From Candidatus Competibacteraceae bacterium (lineage in GTDB: Bacteria; Pseudomonadota; Gammaproteobacteria; Competibacterales; Competibacteraceae): a stretch of DNA of 64,000 bases. The stretch's first letter is position 1. Each line of letters starts with the position of its first letter. Under the pieces are notes generated by a model. It was not told where the DNA came from and did no database searches. It was given only the letters and a program-made list of their open reading frames with translations. The DNA lies in assembly GCA_016699715.1 (NCBI GenBank), contig CP065007.1, forward strand, positions 372,001 through 436,000, read 5' to 3'. The position numbers and the translations under genes are program-made. This document shows positions 16,728-25,751 of this stretch, in pieces.

Positions 16728-17507
16728 ATGTGCGAATTGCTCGGGATGAGCGCCAATGTGCCCACCGATATCTGTTTTAGCTTTACCGGCCTGATGCAGC
16801 GCGGTGGCAGGACCGGACCCCATCGAGACGGATGGGGCATCGCCTTTTACGAGGGACGTGGTTGTCGCGCCTTTCACGATCCCCATCCCAGCGCCGAGTC
16901 GGAAATCGCCCGTTTGGTACAGCGCTACGCCATCAAGAGCCGGATCGTGGTCAGCCACATCCGCCGCGCCAATCGTGGCCGGGTCTGCCTGGAAAACACC
17001 CATCCGTTCGGCCGTGAGCTGTGGGGTCGGCATTGGGTGTTTGCCCATAATGGTCAATTGCGGGGAGTCAAGCGATTACCGCTGCATTTTTACCGCCCCA
17101 TCGGCAGCACCGACAGCGAACACGCTTTCTGCTGGCTACTGGATCGCATCCGCACCCGATTTCCCCAACCGCCGCGGCGACCAGCGGCGCTATGGCACTA
17201 TGTCCGCGCCTTGGCTGGGGAATTGAACCTGCGAGGGGTGTGCAATTTCCTGCTGAGCGACGCCGATTATCTGTACGCGCATTGCAGCACGCAACTGTCA
17301 TGGCTGACCCGGCGAGCGCCATTCGGCAAGGCCTGCTTGATGGACGCTGACATGATGGTGGATTTCCAGGCGGAAACCACGCCTGACGATGTCGTGACCG
17401 TGGTGGCGACCCGGCCGCTAACCGACAACGAGCCGTGGACGATCATGAATGCCGGAACCCTGGCGATCTTTGACGCTGGCGAGCCAGTGGCCATGCTCGA
17501 TCGTTAG
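16728..17507 (+). CDS. Class II glutamine amidotransferase (YafJ-like)
   Basis: 259 residues. After Met removal the N-terminal Cys2 (MCELLGMSANVP) is the nucleophile. Typical Ntn glutaminase segments are HRDGWGIAFYEG, SHIRRANRG (after VVSHI), NTHPFGRELWGRHWVFAHNG and STDSEHAF. It has only the glutaminase domain, so it must deliver ammonia to an unknown partner or act as a hydrolase on gamma-glutamyl compounds. It follows the MBL gene closely and overlaps the convergent NlpC gene by four bases at its stop. Confidence 0.9.
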   Translation: MCELLGMSANVPTDICFSFTGLMQRGGRTGPHRDGWGIAFYEGRGCRAFHDPHPSAESEIARLVQRYAIKSRIVVSHIRRANRGRVCLENTHPFGRELWGRHWVFAHNGQLRGVKRLPLHFYRPIGSTDSEHAFCWLLDRIRTRFPQPPRRPAALWHYVRALAGELNLRGVCNFLLSDADYLYAHCSTQLSWLTRRAPFGKACLMDADMMVDFQAETTPDDVVTVVATRPLTDNEPWTIMNAGTLAIFDAGEPVAMLDR

Positions 17508-18043
17508 CTGGAAGGGCCACCGTTGGTCGGTGCCGCATATTGGACCAGCGATGTCGTGCCACCGAGAAACGTTGCGCCTCCGACTAGGCGCTGTCGCCAG
17601 TAGCGCCGATTCAAGCTGACTTTGCGGACTCGGCCACTGCCGGAGGAGGCGTGGATCATTTGTCCCTTGCCGGCGTAGATGCCGACATGTGAAACCCTGC
17701 CGTTGTTGCCGGTACGGAAGAACAGCAGATCGCCGGGCAGGACCTTGCGCTGCGGTCGTGCCGACCGGAACTGCTCCATCGCCGTGCGCGGCAGCCGGAT
17801 ACCGGCCTGCAAATAAGCGTACTGCACCAGACCGCTGCAATCCACTCCGCCGGGCGATTCGCCGCCCAGCACGTATGGTGTGCCGATCAGTTGTTCGGCG
17901 GTGCCGAGAATGCGCTGGCGCGCGGCGGTGTACGAGTCACCGCGGGCCGGCGCCGACGGTGCCGCGCAACCTCCCAGCCAAAATAATCCGGATAGCAGCA
18001 GCGCAAGAAAAGCTCGGTAGATGCACGACGGAATGAGCATCAC
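17504..18043 (-). CDS. NlpC/P60 family lipoprotein peptidase (Spr/MepS-like)
   Basis: 179 residues. A lipoprotein signal peptide ends in the lipobox LGGC with Cys26. The NlpC/P60 domain shows catalytic Cys69 in GGVDCSGLVQYAY, the His in VSHVGIYAG, and a third polar residue in the QMIHASSG strand. Such enzymes cut peptide crosslinks (D-Glu-mDAP or mDAP-D-Ala) in peptidoglycan; the Spr/MepS group helps wall expansion. Residue Ala27-Ala28 after the Cys suggests an outer-membrane destination. Its stop overlaps the convergent amidotransferase gene. Confidence 0.92.
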   Translation of the reverse strand: MMLIPSCIYRAFLALLLSGLFWLGGCAAPSAPARGDSYTAARQRILGTAEQLIGTPYVLGGESPGGVDCSGLVQYAYLQAGIRLPRTAMEQFRSARPQRKVLPGDLLFFRTGNNGRVSHVGIYAGKGQMIHASSGSGRVRKVSLNRRYWRQRLVGGATFLGGTTSLVQYAAPTNGGPSS

Positions 18044-18219
18044 GACAGTTCCCTTTAAGCTAAGGATGGTTAAAGTATATAGGCTAGACTGTGTTTGGCG
18101 GGAGAGTGGGAGGCGGCGGCATGCCGGCTAATCAGATAAGCGGATGGTCGGGTTTAGTGCGGCGAAAACATCGTCCATGATCTATAGTACAATTTTGTTT
18201 CAACCTGACGGATGGGCTC

Positions 18220-18699
18220 ATGAAGGCGGAAAAAGATAAAATCGTATCCCTGCATTACACTTTGACTGATGATGGTGGCATGACTCTCGACTCCAGCCGC
18301 GGGCGCGAGCCACTGACTTACTTGCATGGTCACGGCAATATCATCCGGGGTTTGGAGGCGGCGCTGGAGGGCAATGAAGCCGGTTTCAGTTCCTCCGTCC
18401 TGGTGGCGCCCGCCGATGGCTATGGCGAATACAACCCGCAAGCCGTGTTCGAAGTGCCGCGCGAACAGTTTCCTCCGAACGAGACTATTCAAGCCGGCAT
18501 GCAGGTCCAAGGCGAAAGCCCCGATGGCGTAATGAATTTCACGGTGGTGGCGGTGAACGAGAAAGGTGTGGTCTTGGACGCCAACCACCCGATGGCCGGC
18601 AAGAACCTGAATTTCGAGGTGGAGGTACTGGACGTGCGAGACGCGAGCGCACAAGAGTTATCCCACGGACATGTTCATCCACACGGTCATGATCATTGA
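18220..18699 (+). CDS. slyD: FKBP-type peptidyl-prolyl isomerase SlyD
   Basis: 159 residues. The FKBP domain is split by an insert-in-flap chaperone domain (residues about 70-130), as in SlyD: SLHYTLTDDGGMTLDSS, then YLHGHGNIIRGLEAALEGNE, then a C-terminal FKBP strand LNFEVEVLDVR. The tail is short but keeps the metal-binding His cluster HGHVHPHGHDH. SlyD folds proteins and passes nickel to hydrogenase maturation. It is divergent from the NlpC gene across a 176-bp gap that includes an AT-rich stretch (TCTATAGTACAATTTTG) suited to a promoter. Confidence 0.93.
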   Translation: MKAEKDKIVSLHYTLTDDGGMTLDSSRGREPLTYLHGHGNIIRGLEAALEGNEAGFSSSVLVAPADGYGEYNPQAVFEVPREQFPPNETIQAGMQVQGESPDGVMNFTVVAVNEKGVVLDANHPMAGKNLNFEVEVLDVRDASAQELSHGHVHPHGHDH

Positions 18700-18752
18700 G
18701 CCACCAACGGCGGCCGGCCGGGCCGGATGCGTGTTCATCGGTAACGGTTGAT

Positions 18753-18773
18753 GTGTAGAATGATGTTCTACAC
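18753..18773. promoter_or_regulatory. Perfect inverted repeat upstream of minC
   Basis: GTGTAGAA (18753-18760) and TTCTACAC (18766-18773) form a perfect 8-bp dyad around TGATG, ending 30 bases before the minC start. No T-run follows, so it looks more like an operator than a terminator. The protein that would bind is unknown. Confidence 0.5.
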
Positions 18774-18803
18774 TTGCGTTTAGCTCAAGGTGCCTCAATC
18801 GCC

Positions 18804-19526
18804 ATGCTGCTGAAATCCTCTCCTCTCACCAGCGAAGAGCCACCGCCCTTCGAACTCAAGGCTAGCCTGTTTACGCTGACTGTCCTGTATCTGTTTAAGT
18901 TGGATCGGGTCGCCATCGAGCGGCATCTGACGGAGAAAATCAAACAGGCTCCCAGTTTTTTCAATAACACGCCGGTGGTGATCGATCTGGAAGGACTGCA
19001 TGAATCCAGGGAAGGCGTGGATTTCATCGCACTGTACGAGCTGCTGAGAGGATGCGGCATGGTGCCGGTGGGGATTCGTAACGGCAATCCCAAACTACAG
19101 GCGGTTGCCCGATTGGCGGGGTTGCCGTTGTTGCCCGAAAGCCGCTCCGCCAGCCCCGCCAGGAAACCCGAGCAACGGGCCGAGCCGGTGTCGGCGCGCG
19201 GCCTGATCGTTAGCCATCCGGTGCGTTCGGGCCAGCAAATCTATGCTCCGAATGGCGATTTGATCATTCTGGGTACAGTCAGCGCCGGCGCCGAAATCAT
19301 GGCGGACGGCCATGTCCATGTCTATGGATTGCTGCGGGGGCGCGCTCAGGCGGGAATGAAGGGTGACCTGGAAGCGCGAATCTTCTGTCAGGGACTGGAA
19401 GCGGAATTGGTCTCGATCGCCGGTCGCTACCGGGTCAGCGAGCAGATCGGCTCGGGCGATTGGGGTAAGGCCGCTCAGATCCATTTGGCGGATGATCGAT
19501 TGATTATCGAGCATCTGACCCGTTGA
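18804..19526 (+). CDS. minC: Septum site-determining protein MinC
   Basis: 240 residues. The N-terminal FtsZ-inhibiting domain (FELKASLFTLTVLYL to about residue 110) is joined by a polar Ala/Pro-rich linker to the C-terminal beta-helix domain (GLIVSHPVRSGQQIYAPNGDLIILGTV onward; the classic RSGQ.IYA and GDL motifs) that binds MinD. It blocks Z-ring assembly at the poles. ATG 18804 follows AAGGTG; a TTG 30 bases upstream would add ten residues and lies within the dyad. First gene of minCDE. Confidence 0.96.
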   Translation: MLLKSSPLTSEEPPPFELKASLFTLTVLYLFKLDRVAIERHLTEKIKQAPSFFNNTPVVIDLEGLHESREGVDFIALYELLRGCGMVPVGIRNGNPKLQAVARLAGLPLLPESRSASPARKPEQRAEPVSARGLIVSHPVRSGQQIYAPNGDLIILGTVSAGAEIMADGHVHVYGLLRGRAQAGMKGDLEARIFCQGLEAELVSIAGRYRVSEQIGSGDWGKAAQIHLADDRLIIEHLTR

Positions 19527-19583
19527 CCGATGGGTCCGGCGCAGTTCATGAATTTTTAAAACACAACTTGTAGGAACAGCAGC

Positions 19584-20396
19584 TTGGCAACCGTGATCGT
19601 TGTGACTTCCGGCAAGGGGGGTGTGGGCAAGACCACGACCAGCGCCAGTTTCGCTACCGGTCTGGCCCAGCGTGGCTACCGGACCGCCGTCATCGATTTC
19701 GATGTTGGATTGCGCAATTTGGACCTGATCATGGGTTGCGAACGCCGGGTTGTGTATGACTTCATCAACGTCATCAACAACGAGGCCAATCTCAATCAGG
19801 CCCTGATTCGCGACAAGCGTGTGGAAAACCTCTACATCCTACCGGCCTCGCAGACCCGCGACAAGGACGCGCTCACCAAGGAAGGCGTGGAGAGAATCCT
19901 GCACGAACTTAAGCAGAGTTTTGATTACATCGTCTGCGACTCGCCCGCCGGCATCGAGCGGGGGGCGCTGATGTCGCTGTATTTTGCTGATGAAGCATTG
20001 GTGGTTACCAACCCGGAAGTTTCATCGGTGCGCGATTCCGATCGCATCCTCGGCATTCTGGCCAGTCGTTCGCGTCGAGCCGAACAAGGCGACGAGCCAG
20101 TCAAGGAGCATTTGGTGCTGGCGCGCTACGCGCCGGAGCGCGCGGATCGGGGCGATATGCTGGGCGTGGATGATGTGTTGGAGATACTGGGCATTTCGTT
20201 GTTGGGCGTGATTCCGGAATCGCCGACTGTTTTGCAATCCTCAAATGCCGGTGTTCCCGTGATTTTGGAGGAGGGTAGCGATGCGGGCGCCGCCTATAGC
20301 GATCTGGTTGACCGCTTCCTGGGTAAGAATCTGCCGCATCGGTTTCTCATGACCCAGAAAAAGGGGTTTCTGAAGCGTCTATTTGGCGGGAACTAA
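19584..20396 (+). CDS. minD: Septum site-determining ATPase MinD
   Basis: 270 residues. The deviant Walker A GKGGVGKTT is at residues 10-18, followed by DFDVGLRNLDLIMG, DSPAGIERGA and NPEVSSVRDSDRI, all typical of MinD. The C-terminal amphipathic helix KKGFLKRLFGGN targets the membrane. It recruits MinC and oscillates with MinE. The start is TTG (19584): no ATG gives the family N-terminus MATVIVVTSG, and AGGA lies about nine bases upstream. Confidence 0.98.
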   Translation: MATVIVVTSGKGGVGKTTTSASFATGLAQRGYRTAVIDFDVGLRNLDLIMGCERRVVYDFINVINNEANLNQALIRDKRVENLYILPASQTRDKDALTKEGVERILHELKQSFDYIVCDSPAGIERGALMSLYFADEALVVTNPEVSSVRDSDRILGILASRSRRAEQGDEPVKEHLVLARYAPERADRGDMLGVDDVLEILGISLLGVIPESPTVLQSSNAGVPVILEEGSDAGAAYSDLVDRFLGKNLPHRFLMTQKKGFLKRLFGGN

Positions 20397-20399
20397 GCC

Positions 20400-20675
20400 A
20401 TGGGCATTTTTGATTACTTTCGCGCGCCGCCTAGCAAATCGGCGGCGCTGGCCAAGGAAAGATTGCAGATCATCGTCGCGCATGAGCGGGGTAATCGCCG
20501 TGGCAGCCCCGACTACCTGCCTGTGCTCAAAAAAGAGCTGTTGGAGGTGGTGCGTAAATATGTGCCGATCGATCAGAGTCAGATCAAGGTGCATCTGGAT
20601 CGTGAAGGAGACTGCGAAATTCTGGAATTGAATATCACCTTGCCCGATGAAGAACAGCGCCTCAGCCAGCGCTAG
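20400..20675 (+). CDS. minE: Cell division topological specificity factor MinE
   Basis: 91 residues. The N-terminal membrane-targeting and MinD-binding part reads MGIFDYFRAPPSKSAALAKE, followed by the RLQIIVAHER strand and the dimerisation domain (PDYLPVLKKELLEVVRKYV). It stimulates MinD ATPase and gives the Min oscillation its spatial pattern. It starts three bases after minD. Confidence 0.97.
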   Translation: MGIFDYFRAPPSKSAALAKERLQIIVAHERGNRRGSPDYLPVLKKELLEVVRKYVPIDQSQIKVHLDREGDCEILELNITLPDEEQRLSQR

Positions 20676-20703
20676 CGCGGGGTCTAATTGCTATTGGATC
20701 AAG

Positions 20704-21117
20704 ATGGGGTCGGCGGTGGTCGCGGGCGATAACGAAAACCGGATTCGGCTCGACAAGTGGTTGTGGGCCGCGCGGTTCTTCAAGACACGCGCCTTGGCGG
20801 TCGAAGCGGTTGCCGGCGGTAAGGTTCATGCCGGTGGCCAGCGCGTCAAACCCGCCCACGCCGTGCGCGTGGGGGAAGTCCTGTCTATCCAGCGCGGTCC
20901 CGATCGGTACATCGTTACGGTCAAGGCGCTCAGCGAGCGGCGTGGCCCCGCCAAGGAAGCGGCTCTGCTGTACGAAGAGAGTGTCGAGAGTCGCCAGTCT
21001 CGCGAAGCGCTCGGCGAGCAGCGACGCCTGCTACAGTTCGGTTCTCCCCCTCCCAATGGTCGCCCCACCAAGCAGGACCGCCGCCGCATCGTCCGCTTTA
21101 CCCAGCGGGGCGAGTAG
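20704..21117 (+). CDS. hslR: S4-domain RNA-binding protein, Hsp15 (HslR)
   Basis: 137 residues. The S4 domain IRLDKWLWAARFFKTRALAV sits near the N-terminus, with the second half GGKVHAGGQRVKPAHAVRVGE, and a basic C-terminal tail (RPTKQDRRRIVRF). Hsp15 rescues stalled 50S subunits that carry peptidyl-tRNA. The start is placed at ATG 20704; the frame stays open back into minE (20647), but that stretch is Ser/Ala-rich and unlike the family. Confidence 0.9.
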   Translation: MGSAVVAGDNENRIRLDKWLWAARFFKTRALAVEAVAGGKVHAGGQRVKPAHAVRVGEVLSIQRGPDRYIVTVKALSERRGPAKEAALLYEESVESRQSREALGEQRRLLQFGSPPPNGRPTKQDRRRIVRFTQRGE

Positions 21118-21472
21118 AGCGGGGCCATCGCCGACCTCGTTCGATGATCCCCCTCGCGAGTACCCGGTTAGTTTGCCAACTTCCCCAATACAAGATGATC
21201 GAGATGGCTCGCGACCGGAGGCCAAGACCAGGAAAATGCATGCCGGCAAGGACGCCGATCCGGTGGTGTTCTCCAAGATTGCCGACCCGGTGTGAGCACC
21301 GCCGCCCAGCCGTGGGCAACCGAAGGAATCACGGGCGGGCGTCAGGGAGAAAAGCGGGGTCAGGGCGCGACCCTTTCCACATTTTCGGACCTCACTGCGG
21401 ATTTGCGCACGAAATTGACCGTTCGCCAACCGCAAGGTAACGTAAGCGCCTACCGAAAACGGATGGGCAGGT
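21118..21472. other. Intergenic stretch without a recognisable gene
   Basis: 355 bases between hslR and xseB. Short open frames here are extensions of hslR or xseB shadows and show no family motif. No clear terminator, promoter or repeat was found. Confidence 0.6.
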
Positions 21473-21715
21473 ATGACGGCTAAGAAACACTCCCCTCTTT
21501 CTTTCGAGGCGGCTCTGACCGAACTGGAAAGCGTGGTCGCGCAGCTCGAACAGGGCGAACTGAGTCTCGAAGAAACCTTGCAACGGTTCGAGCAGGGGGT
21601 TGCCTTGACACGAACCTGCCAAATCGCCCTGCAACTGGCCGAGCAAAAAGTGGAACAATTGCTTGAGCAAAAAGGTGGCCTGGAAATTCTGCCGTTCGAC
21701 GAGACAGCGGTGTGA
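21473..21715 (+). CDS. xseB: Exodeoxyribonuclease VII small subunit
   Basis: 80 residues. The family core SFEAALTELESVVAQLEQGE followed by LSLEETLQRFEQGVALTRTC is intact. With XseA it degrades single-stranded DNA; xseA is not in the window. As in Escherichia coli it precedes ispA and dxs, and its TGA stop overlaps the ispA start (TGATG). Confidence 0.95.
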   Translation: MTAKKHSPLSFEAALTELESVVAQLEQGELSLEETLQRFEQGVALTRTCQIALQLAEQKVEQLLEQKGGLEILPFDETAV

Positions 21716-22611
21716 TGACCATGGTTTTGGAATGGAGTAGTCACTATCAAAGCCACGCCAACCAAGCACTCGACCAACGGTTACCAGCCGCGGATCTCCA
21801 CCCCGGCGATCTGCATCAGGCCATGCGCTACGCGGTACTGGGAGGTGGCAAACGCATCCGGCCAGTGCTGGTTTACTCGGCTGGCGCGGCGGTCGGCGCG
21901 GTGCTTGAATCCTTGGACGGTCCGGCTTGCGCGGTGGAATTCATCCATGCCTATTCCCTGATCCACGACGACTTGCCGGCGATGGATAACGACGAATTGC
22001 GCCACGGTCGGCCAACCTGCCACAGGGTGTTCGGCGAGGCGCTGGCGATCCTGGCCGGCGACGCCTTGCAGGCGCTGGCATTCCAGGTGTTGGCTCAGGA
22101 TCCCGCCATGATCCCCGATTCCGCCATTCGCATGCGGATGCTCGGCCTATTGGCGCAAGCCGCCGGTTCACGTGGGTTGGTGGGTGGTCAGGCCATTGAT
22201 CTGGCGGCGGTCGGTCGGGATGATCTGACTCTGGCGGAATTGGAAAATATGCATATCCACAAAACTGGCGCATTGATTCGTGCCAGTGTGCTGCTTGGAG
22301 CGCTCAGTCGGCCGGAAGTCGAGCCCGCGGTGTTGGAGCGCTTGGATCGCTATGCCAAATGCATCGGTCTGGCCTTCCAAATTCGCGATGACATTCTCGA
22401 TGTGGTCGGCGATACCGCCACTCTCGGTAAGACCCAGGGGGCCGACCGGGTGCTCAACAAGCCTACTTACCCCGCGCTGCTGGGTTTGGACGGTGCCCGC
22501 GAGCACGCGCGCGCGCTGCACCAGGAAGCGCTGGCCAGCCTTGAGCCCTTGGGGGCCGAAGCCGATCCGCTGCGTTGGCTTGCCACTTACATCGTCGAGC
22601 GCGCCTACTAG
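21715..22611 (+). CDS. ispA: Farnesyl diphosphate synthase (geranyltranstransferase)
   Basis: 298 residues. The first aspartate-rich motif is in SLIHDDLPAMDNDELRHG and the second in AFQIRDDILDVVGD, both typical of all-trans short-chain prenyl synthases; GGKRIRPVL near residue 45 binds diphosphate. It condenses IPP with DMAPP and GPP to farnesyl diphosphate for ubiquinone, undecaprenyl phosphate and hopanoid or carotenoid routes. Start at ATG 21715 overlapping xseB; ATG 21721 is an alternative. Confidence 0.95.
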   Translation: MTMVLEWSSHYQSHANQALDQRLPAADLHPGDLHQAMRYAVLGGGKRIRPVLVYSAGAAVGAVLESLDGPACAVEFIHAYSLIHDDLPAMDNDELRHGRPTCHRVFGEALAILAGDALQALAFQVLAQDPAMIPDSAIRMRMLGLLAQAAGSRGLVGGQAIDLAAVGRDDLTLAELENMHIHKTGALIRASVLLGALSRPEVEPAVLERLDRYAKCIGLAFQIRDDILDVVGDTATLGKTQGADRVLNKPTYPALLGLDGAREHARALHQEALASLEPLGAEADPLRWLATYIVERAY

Positions 22612-22670
22612 CCAGCTTGAAGTGTTGGGTGGCCATAGCCACTCGACGCATCCCTCACGTAAAACCACGA

Positions 22671-24578
22671 ATGGGCATGGACTTTGTCACGATGACCACC
22701 GGATCCGCTTTTCCGTTGCTGGAACAGATCGATACGCCGCTCGACCTGCGGCAGTTGCCCGAAGCGCGCTTGCCGGAATTGGCCTGCGAACTGCGTGAGT
22801 TTCTCATCCAAACCGTCGCCAGGACCGGGGGGCATTTCGCTGCCAATCTGGGCACCGTGGAATTGACCATCGCCCTGCATTATGTGTTTGACACGCCCGA
22901 GGATCGCTTGGTCTGGGATGTGGGCCATCAAACCTATCCGCACAAGATTCTGACTGGCCGTCGAACCCAGATGGAAACCCTGCGGCGCAAAGGCGGTATC
23001 GCCGGGTTCCCCAAGCGGGACGAAAGCCCCTACGATACCTTTGGTGTCGGTCATTCCAGCACCTCGCTCAGCGCGGCGCTGGGCATGGCCATCGCCGCCG
23101 AGCAGGCAAGCAGCGACCGCAAGGTGGTGGCGGTGATCGGCGATGGCGCCATGACCGCCGGCATGGCATTCGAAGCACTCAATCATGCCGGCCATCTAAA
23201 GCCCGACCTGTTGGTGGTGCTGAACGATAACGAAATGTCGATTTCGCCAAACGTCGGCGCCTTATCGGCCCATCTAACCAAGCTGCTGTCGGGTCGATTC
23301 TTCTCCAGTGTCCGGGAAGGCGGTAAACGCATGCTCAGTCGGGTGCCGCCCATGCTGGAAGTGGCACGACGCGCCGAGGAACACGTCAAAGGCATGTTTG
23401 CTCCCGGCACCCTCTTCGAGGAGCTGGGTTTCAATTATTTCGGACCAGTGGACGGGCATGACCTACCGACGCTGGTTCAGACCCTGCACAACCTGCGGGC
23501 GCTTGAGGGACCACGACTGTTGCATGTGGTCACCCGCAAGGGCAAGGGTTATCCGCCGGCGGAGGATGAACCGGTTGGCTATCACGGAGTCGGTATTTTC
23601 GACCCGGCGTGCGGGCTCAAGCCAGCCAGGCCGGGCGGGGGACCGAGCTATACCCAGGTGTTCGGGGAATGGCTGTGCGATATGGCCGAGCGGGACGAGC
23701 GTTTGATCGGCATTACCCCGGCCATGCGGGAAGGATCCGGTCTGGTGGAGTTTGCGGAGCGCTTTCCGGATCGCTATTTCGATGTGGCGATCGCCGAACA
23801 GCATGCGGTCACGCTGGCCGCCGGTCTGGCCTGCGAGGGGTTCAAGCCGGTGGTGGCGATTTATTCCACGTTCCTGCAACGCGCTTACGATCAATTGATT
23901 CATGATGTCGCCCTGCAAAATTTGCCGGTGCTGTTCGCCATTGATCGTGCCGGGTTGGTGGGACCCGACGGGCCGACCCACGCCGGCAACTTCGACTACA
24001 GCTACCTGCGCTGCATTCCCAATCTGGTGGTGATGGCCCCGGCCGATGAGGACGAATGCCGGCGGATGCTCTACACCGGGTTCCAGTTGAACCAGCCGGC
24101 GGCGGTGCGCTATCCGCGCGGCAAGGGTGCTGGAGTGGAAGTGCGGCGAGGGGAGATGCGGGCGTTGCCACTCGGGGAAGCCGTCGTCCGCCGTCGCGGC
24201 CGGGATCTGGCATTGCTGGCCTTCGGCAGCATGGTGGAGGTGGCCGAGATTGTGGCTCGACAGATGGATGCCACCGTGGTGAACATGCGCTTTATCAAAC
24301 CACTGGATGAAGCGGTTGTGGTACGGTTGGCCGCCGAACACCGCTGGCTGGTGACCTTGGAAGAGAATACGGTGGCCGGTGGCGCGGGCAGCGCGGTGAA
24401 CGAGTGTCTGGCGGCACGGAGTATTCAAGTCCCGGTTTACAATATCGGATTACCGGATCGCTTCGTGAGCCAGGGCGAGCGCGATGAACTGTTGGCCGAA
24501 TGCGGTTTGGATGTGGAAGGCGTGCTCCGGCAACTGACGGATTGGGGGATAAAGCGCTCCGTCCCGCCCTCGGTGTGA
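22671..24578 (+). CDS. dxs: 1-deoxy-D-xylulose-5-phosphate synthase
   Basis: 635 residues from ATG 22671 (ATG 22692 would give 628). It makes DXP from pyruvate and glyceraldehyde-3-phosphate, the first step of the MEP pathway, using thiamine diphosphate. Motifs: GHFAANLGTVELTIALHYVF, WDVGHQTYPHKILTGR, the ThDP motif GDGAMTAGMAFEALNHAG to NDNEMSISPNVG, and a transketolase central domain with FDVAIAEQHAVTLAAGLA. The xseB-ispA-dxs order is the enteric one; the start lies 59 bases after ispA and an earlier frame opening inside ispA is ignored. Confidence 0.97.
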   Translation: MGMDFVTMTTGSAFPLLEQIDTPLDLRQLPEARLPELACELREFLIQTVARTGGHFAANLGTVELTIALHYVFDTPEDRLVWDVGHQTYPHKILTGRRTQMETLRRKGGIAGFPKRDESPYDTFGVGHSSTSLSAALGMAIAAEQASSDRKVVAVIGDGAMTAGMAFEALNHAGHLKPDLLVVLNDNEMSISPNVGALSAHLTKLLSGRFFSSVREGGKRMLSRVPPMLEVARRAEEHVKGMFAPGTLFEELGFNYFGPVDGHDLPTLVQTLHNLRALEGPRLLHVVTRKGKGYPPAEDEPVGYHGVGIFDPACGLKPARPGGGPSYTQVFGEWLCDMAERDERLIGITPAMREGSGLVEFAERFPDRYFDVAIAEQHAVTLAAGLACEGFKPVVAIYSTFLQRAYDQLIHDVALQNLPVLFAIDRAGLVGPDGPTHAGNFDYSYLRCIPNLVVMAPADEDECRRMLYTGFQLNQPAAVRYPRGKGAGVEVRRGEMRALPLGEAVVRRRGRDLALLAFGSMVEVAEIVARQMDATVVNMRFIKPLDEAVVVRLAAEHRWLVTLEENTVAGGAGSAVNECLAARSIQVPVYNIGLPDRFVSQGERDELLAECGLDVEGVLRQLTDWGIKRSVPPSV

Positions 24579-24720
24579 TGACTGAGCGATATGCTCGGGA
24601 ATTAACCGTCGATTTGATCATCCAACCAGTGGCGTCGAAACACTTCCGCGACCGGTTGGAACGGTGCGAGGCGTTGGATCTTGAATGAAGCGCGCGAAGG
24701 CGCGCGGTTGAGAGGATTGC

Positions 24721-25566
24721 ATGAAGCCATCAATGATGAGTCCCGCGGCCATGCCGGCGGTAATCCATATTCCCGACGTGCAGAACAGCGCCGATACCCG
24801 CCGATTGGCGATCAACAAGGTGGGAATCAAGGATATCCGCCATCCGGTCAAAGTCCGTGATCGCAGCGGGGGCGAACAGCACACCATTGCCACATTCAAT
24901 ATGTATGTGAATCTGCCTCATAATTTCAAGGGCACGCACATGTCGCGTTTCGTGGAGATTCTGAACGTGCCGGGCCGCGAGATTTCGGTGGATTCCTTCA
25001 AGGACATGCTGACCGAGATGACCGGGCGACTGGAAGCGGAAGCCGGTCATATCGAGATGACCTTCATGTATTTCGTCACCAAGGTGGCGCCGGTATCCGC
25101 AGTCCAGAGCCTGATGGATTACGAGGTGACCTTCATTGGCGAGATTCGTGACAACCGGCCGACCATGAACGTCAAAGTCGTGGTGCCGGTGACCAGCCTA
25201 TGCCCCTGTTCGAAGAAAATTTCCAAATACGGCGCGCATAATCAGCGCTCACATGTGACAGTCAATGTGCGCGCCCAGGATTTTATCTGGATCGAGGACA
25301 TCATCGACTTGGTGGAAAAGGAAGCGTCCTGCGAATTGTACGGATTGCTCAAGCGTCCGGACGAGAAGTATGTCACCGAGCGAGCCTACGACAATCCCAA
25401 GTTTGTCGAGGATATGGTGCGCGATATTGCCGCCAAGTTGAATCAGGATGATCGCGTTGCGGCATATGCGGTGGAGTCGGAGAATTTCGAATCCATCCAC
25501 AACCACTCGGCTTATGCCATGATCGAGCATGACAAGGAAGGAGTGGCCGATCTGGAGCCGGTTTAA
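24721..25566 (+). CDS. folE2: GTP cyclohydrolase FolE2 (type IB)
   Basis: 281 residues, the normal FolE2 length. The catalytic region holds the conserved Cys in VVPVTSLCPCSKKISKYGAH, then HNQRSHVTVNV, and the C-terminal NHSAYAMIEHD. It converts GTP to 7,8-dihydroneopterin triphosphate for folate (or queuosine) synthesis. Unlike FolE, the type IB enzyme does not require zinc. No folE was seen in the window, and no convincing Zur box lies in the 142-bp gap upstream. A rho-independent terminator follows 25 bases after the stop. Confidence 0.96.
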   Translation: MKPSMMSPAAMPAVIHIPDVQNSADTRRLAINKVGIKDIRHPVKVRDRSGGEQHTIATFNMYVNLPHNFKGTHMSRFVEILNVPGREISVDSFKDMLTEMTGRLEAEAGHIEMTFMYFVTKVAPVSAVQSLMDYEVTFIGEIRDNRPTMNVKVVVPVTSLCPCSKKISKYGAHNQRSHVTVNVRAQDFIWIEDIIDLVEKEASCELYGLLKRPDEKYVTERAYDNPKFVEDMVRDIAAKLNQDDRVAAYAVESENFESIHNHSAYAMIEHDKEGVADLEPV

Positions 25567-25591
25567 GTCGAGTGCGCTGTCCGGCGGGATG

Positions 25592-25621
25592 AAAAAAGCC
25601 GCTCCAGTGAACGGCTTTTTT
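25592..25621 (+). terminator. Intrinsic terminator after folE2
   Basis: AAAAAAGCCG (25592-25601) pairs with CGGCTTTTTT (25612-25621) across a 10-base loop. The A-run and T-run make it able to act on both strands, so it may also stop transcripts from the minus-strand tRNA. Confidence 0.9.
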
Positions 25622-25630
25622 ATCTTGAAG

Positions 25631-25705
25631 TGGTGGGCGATGCTGGGTTCGAACCAGCGACCCCTACCGTGTGAAGGTAGTGCTCTACCACTGAGCTAAT
25701 CGCCC
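25631..25705 (-). tRNA. tRNA-Val (anticodon CAC)
   Basis: 75 bases including an encoded CCA end. On the minus strand the 7-bp acceptor GGGCGAT pairs with ATCGCCC, the D arm is GCTC/GAGC, the anticodon stem CTACC/GGTAG encloses TTCACAC (anticodon CAC, reading GUG), and the T arm GCTGG/CCAGC holds TTCGAAC. Confidence 0.95.
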
Positions 25706-25721
25706 GTCAAACGGGGTCGAG

Positions 25722-25751
25722 ATTATAAGCAGCCGACCTCCTTTCTGACAA
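25722..25751 (-). promoter_or_regulatory. Sigma-70 promoter of tRNA-Val
   Basis: On the minus strand TTGTCA (25751-25746) and a perfect TATAAT (25727-25722) are separated by 18 bp, with the -10 box 16 bases before the tRNA 5' end. Confidence 0.75.

Noticed and set aside
24579..24720. Zur box upstream of folE2
   Set aside because: No GTTATA-type palindrome is present.
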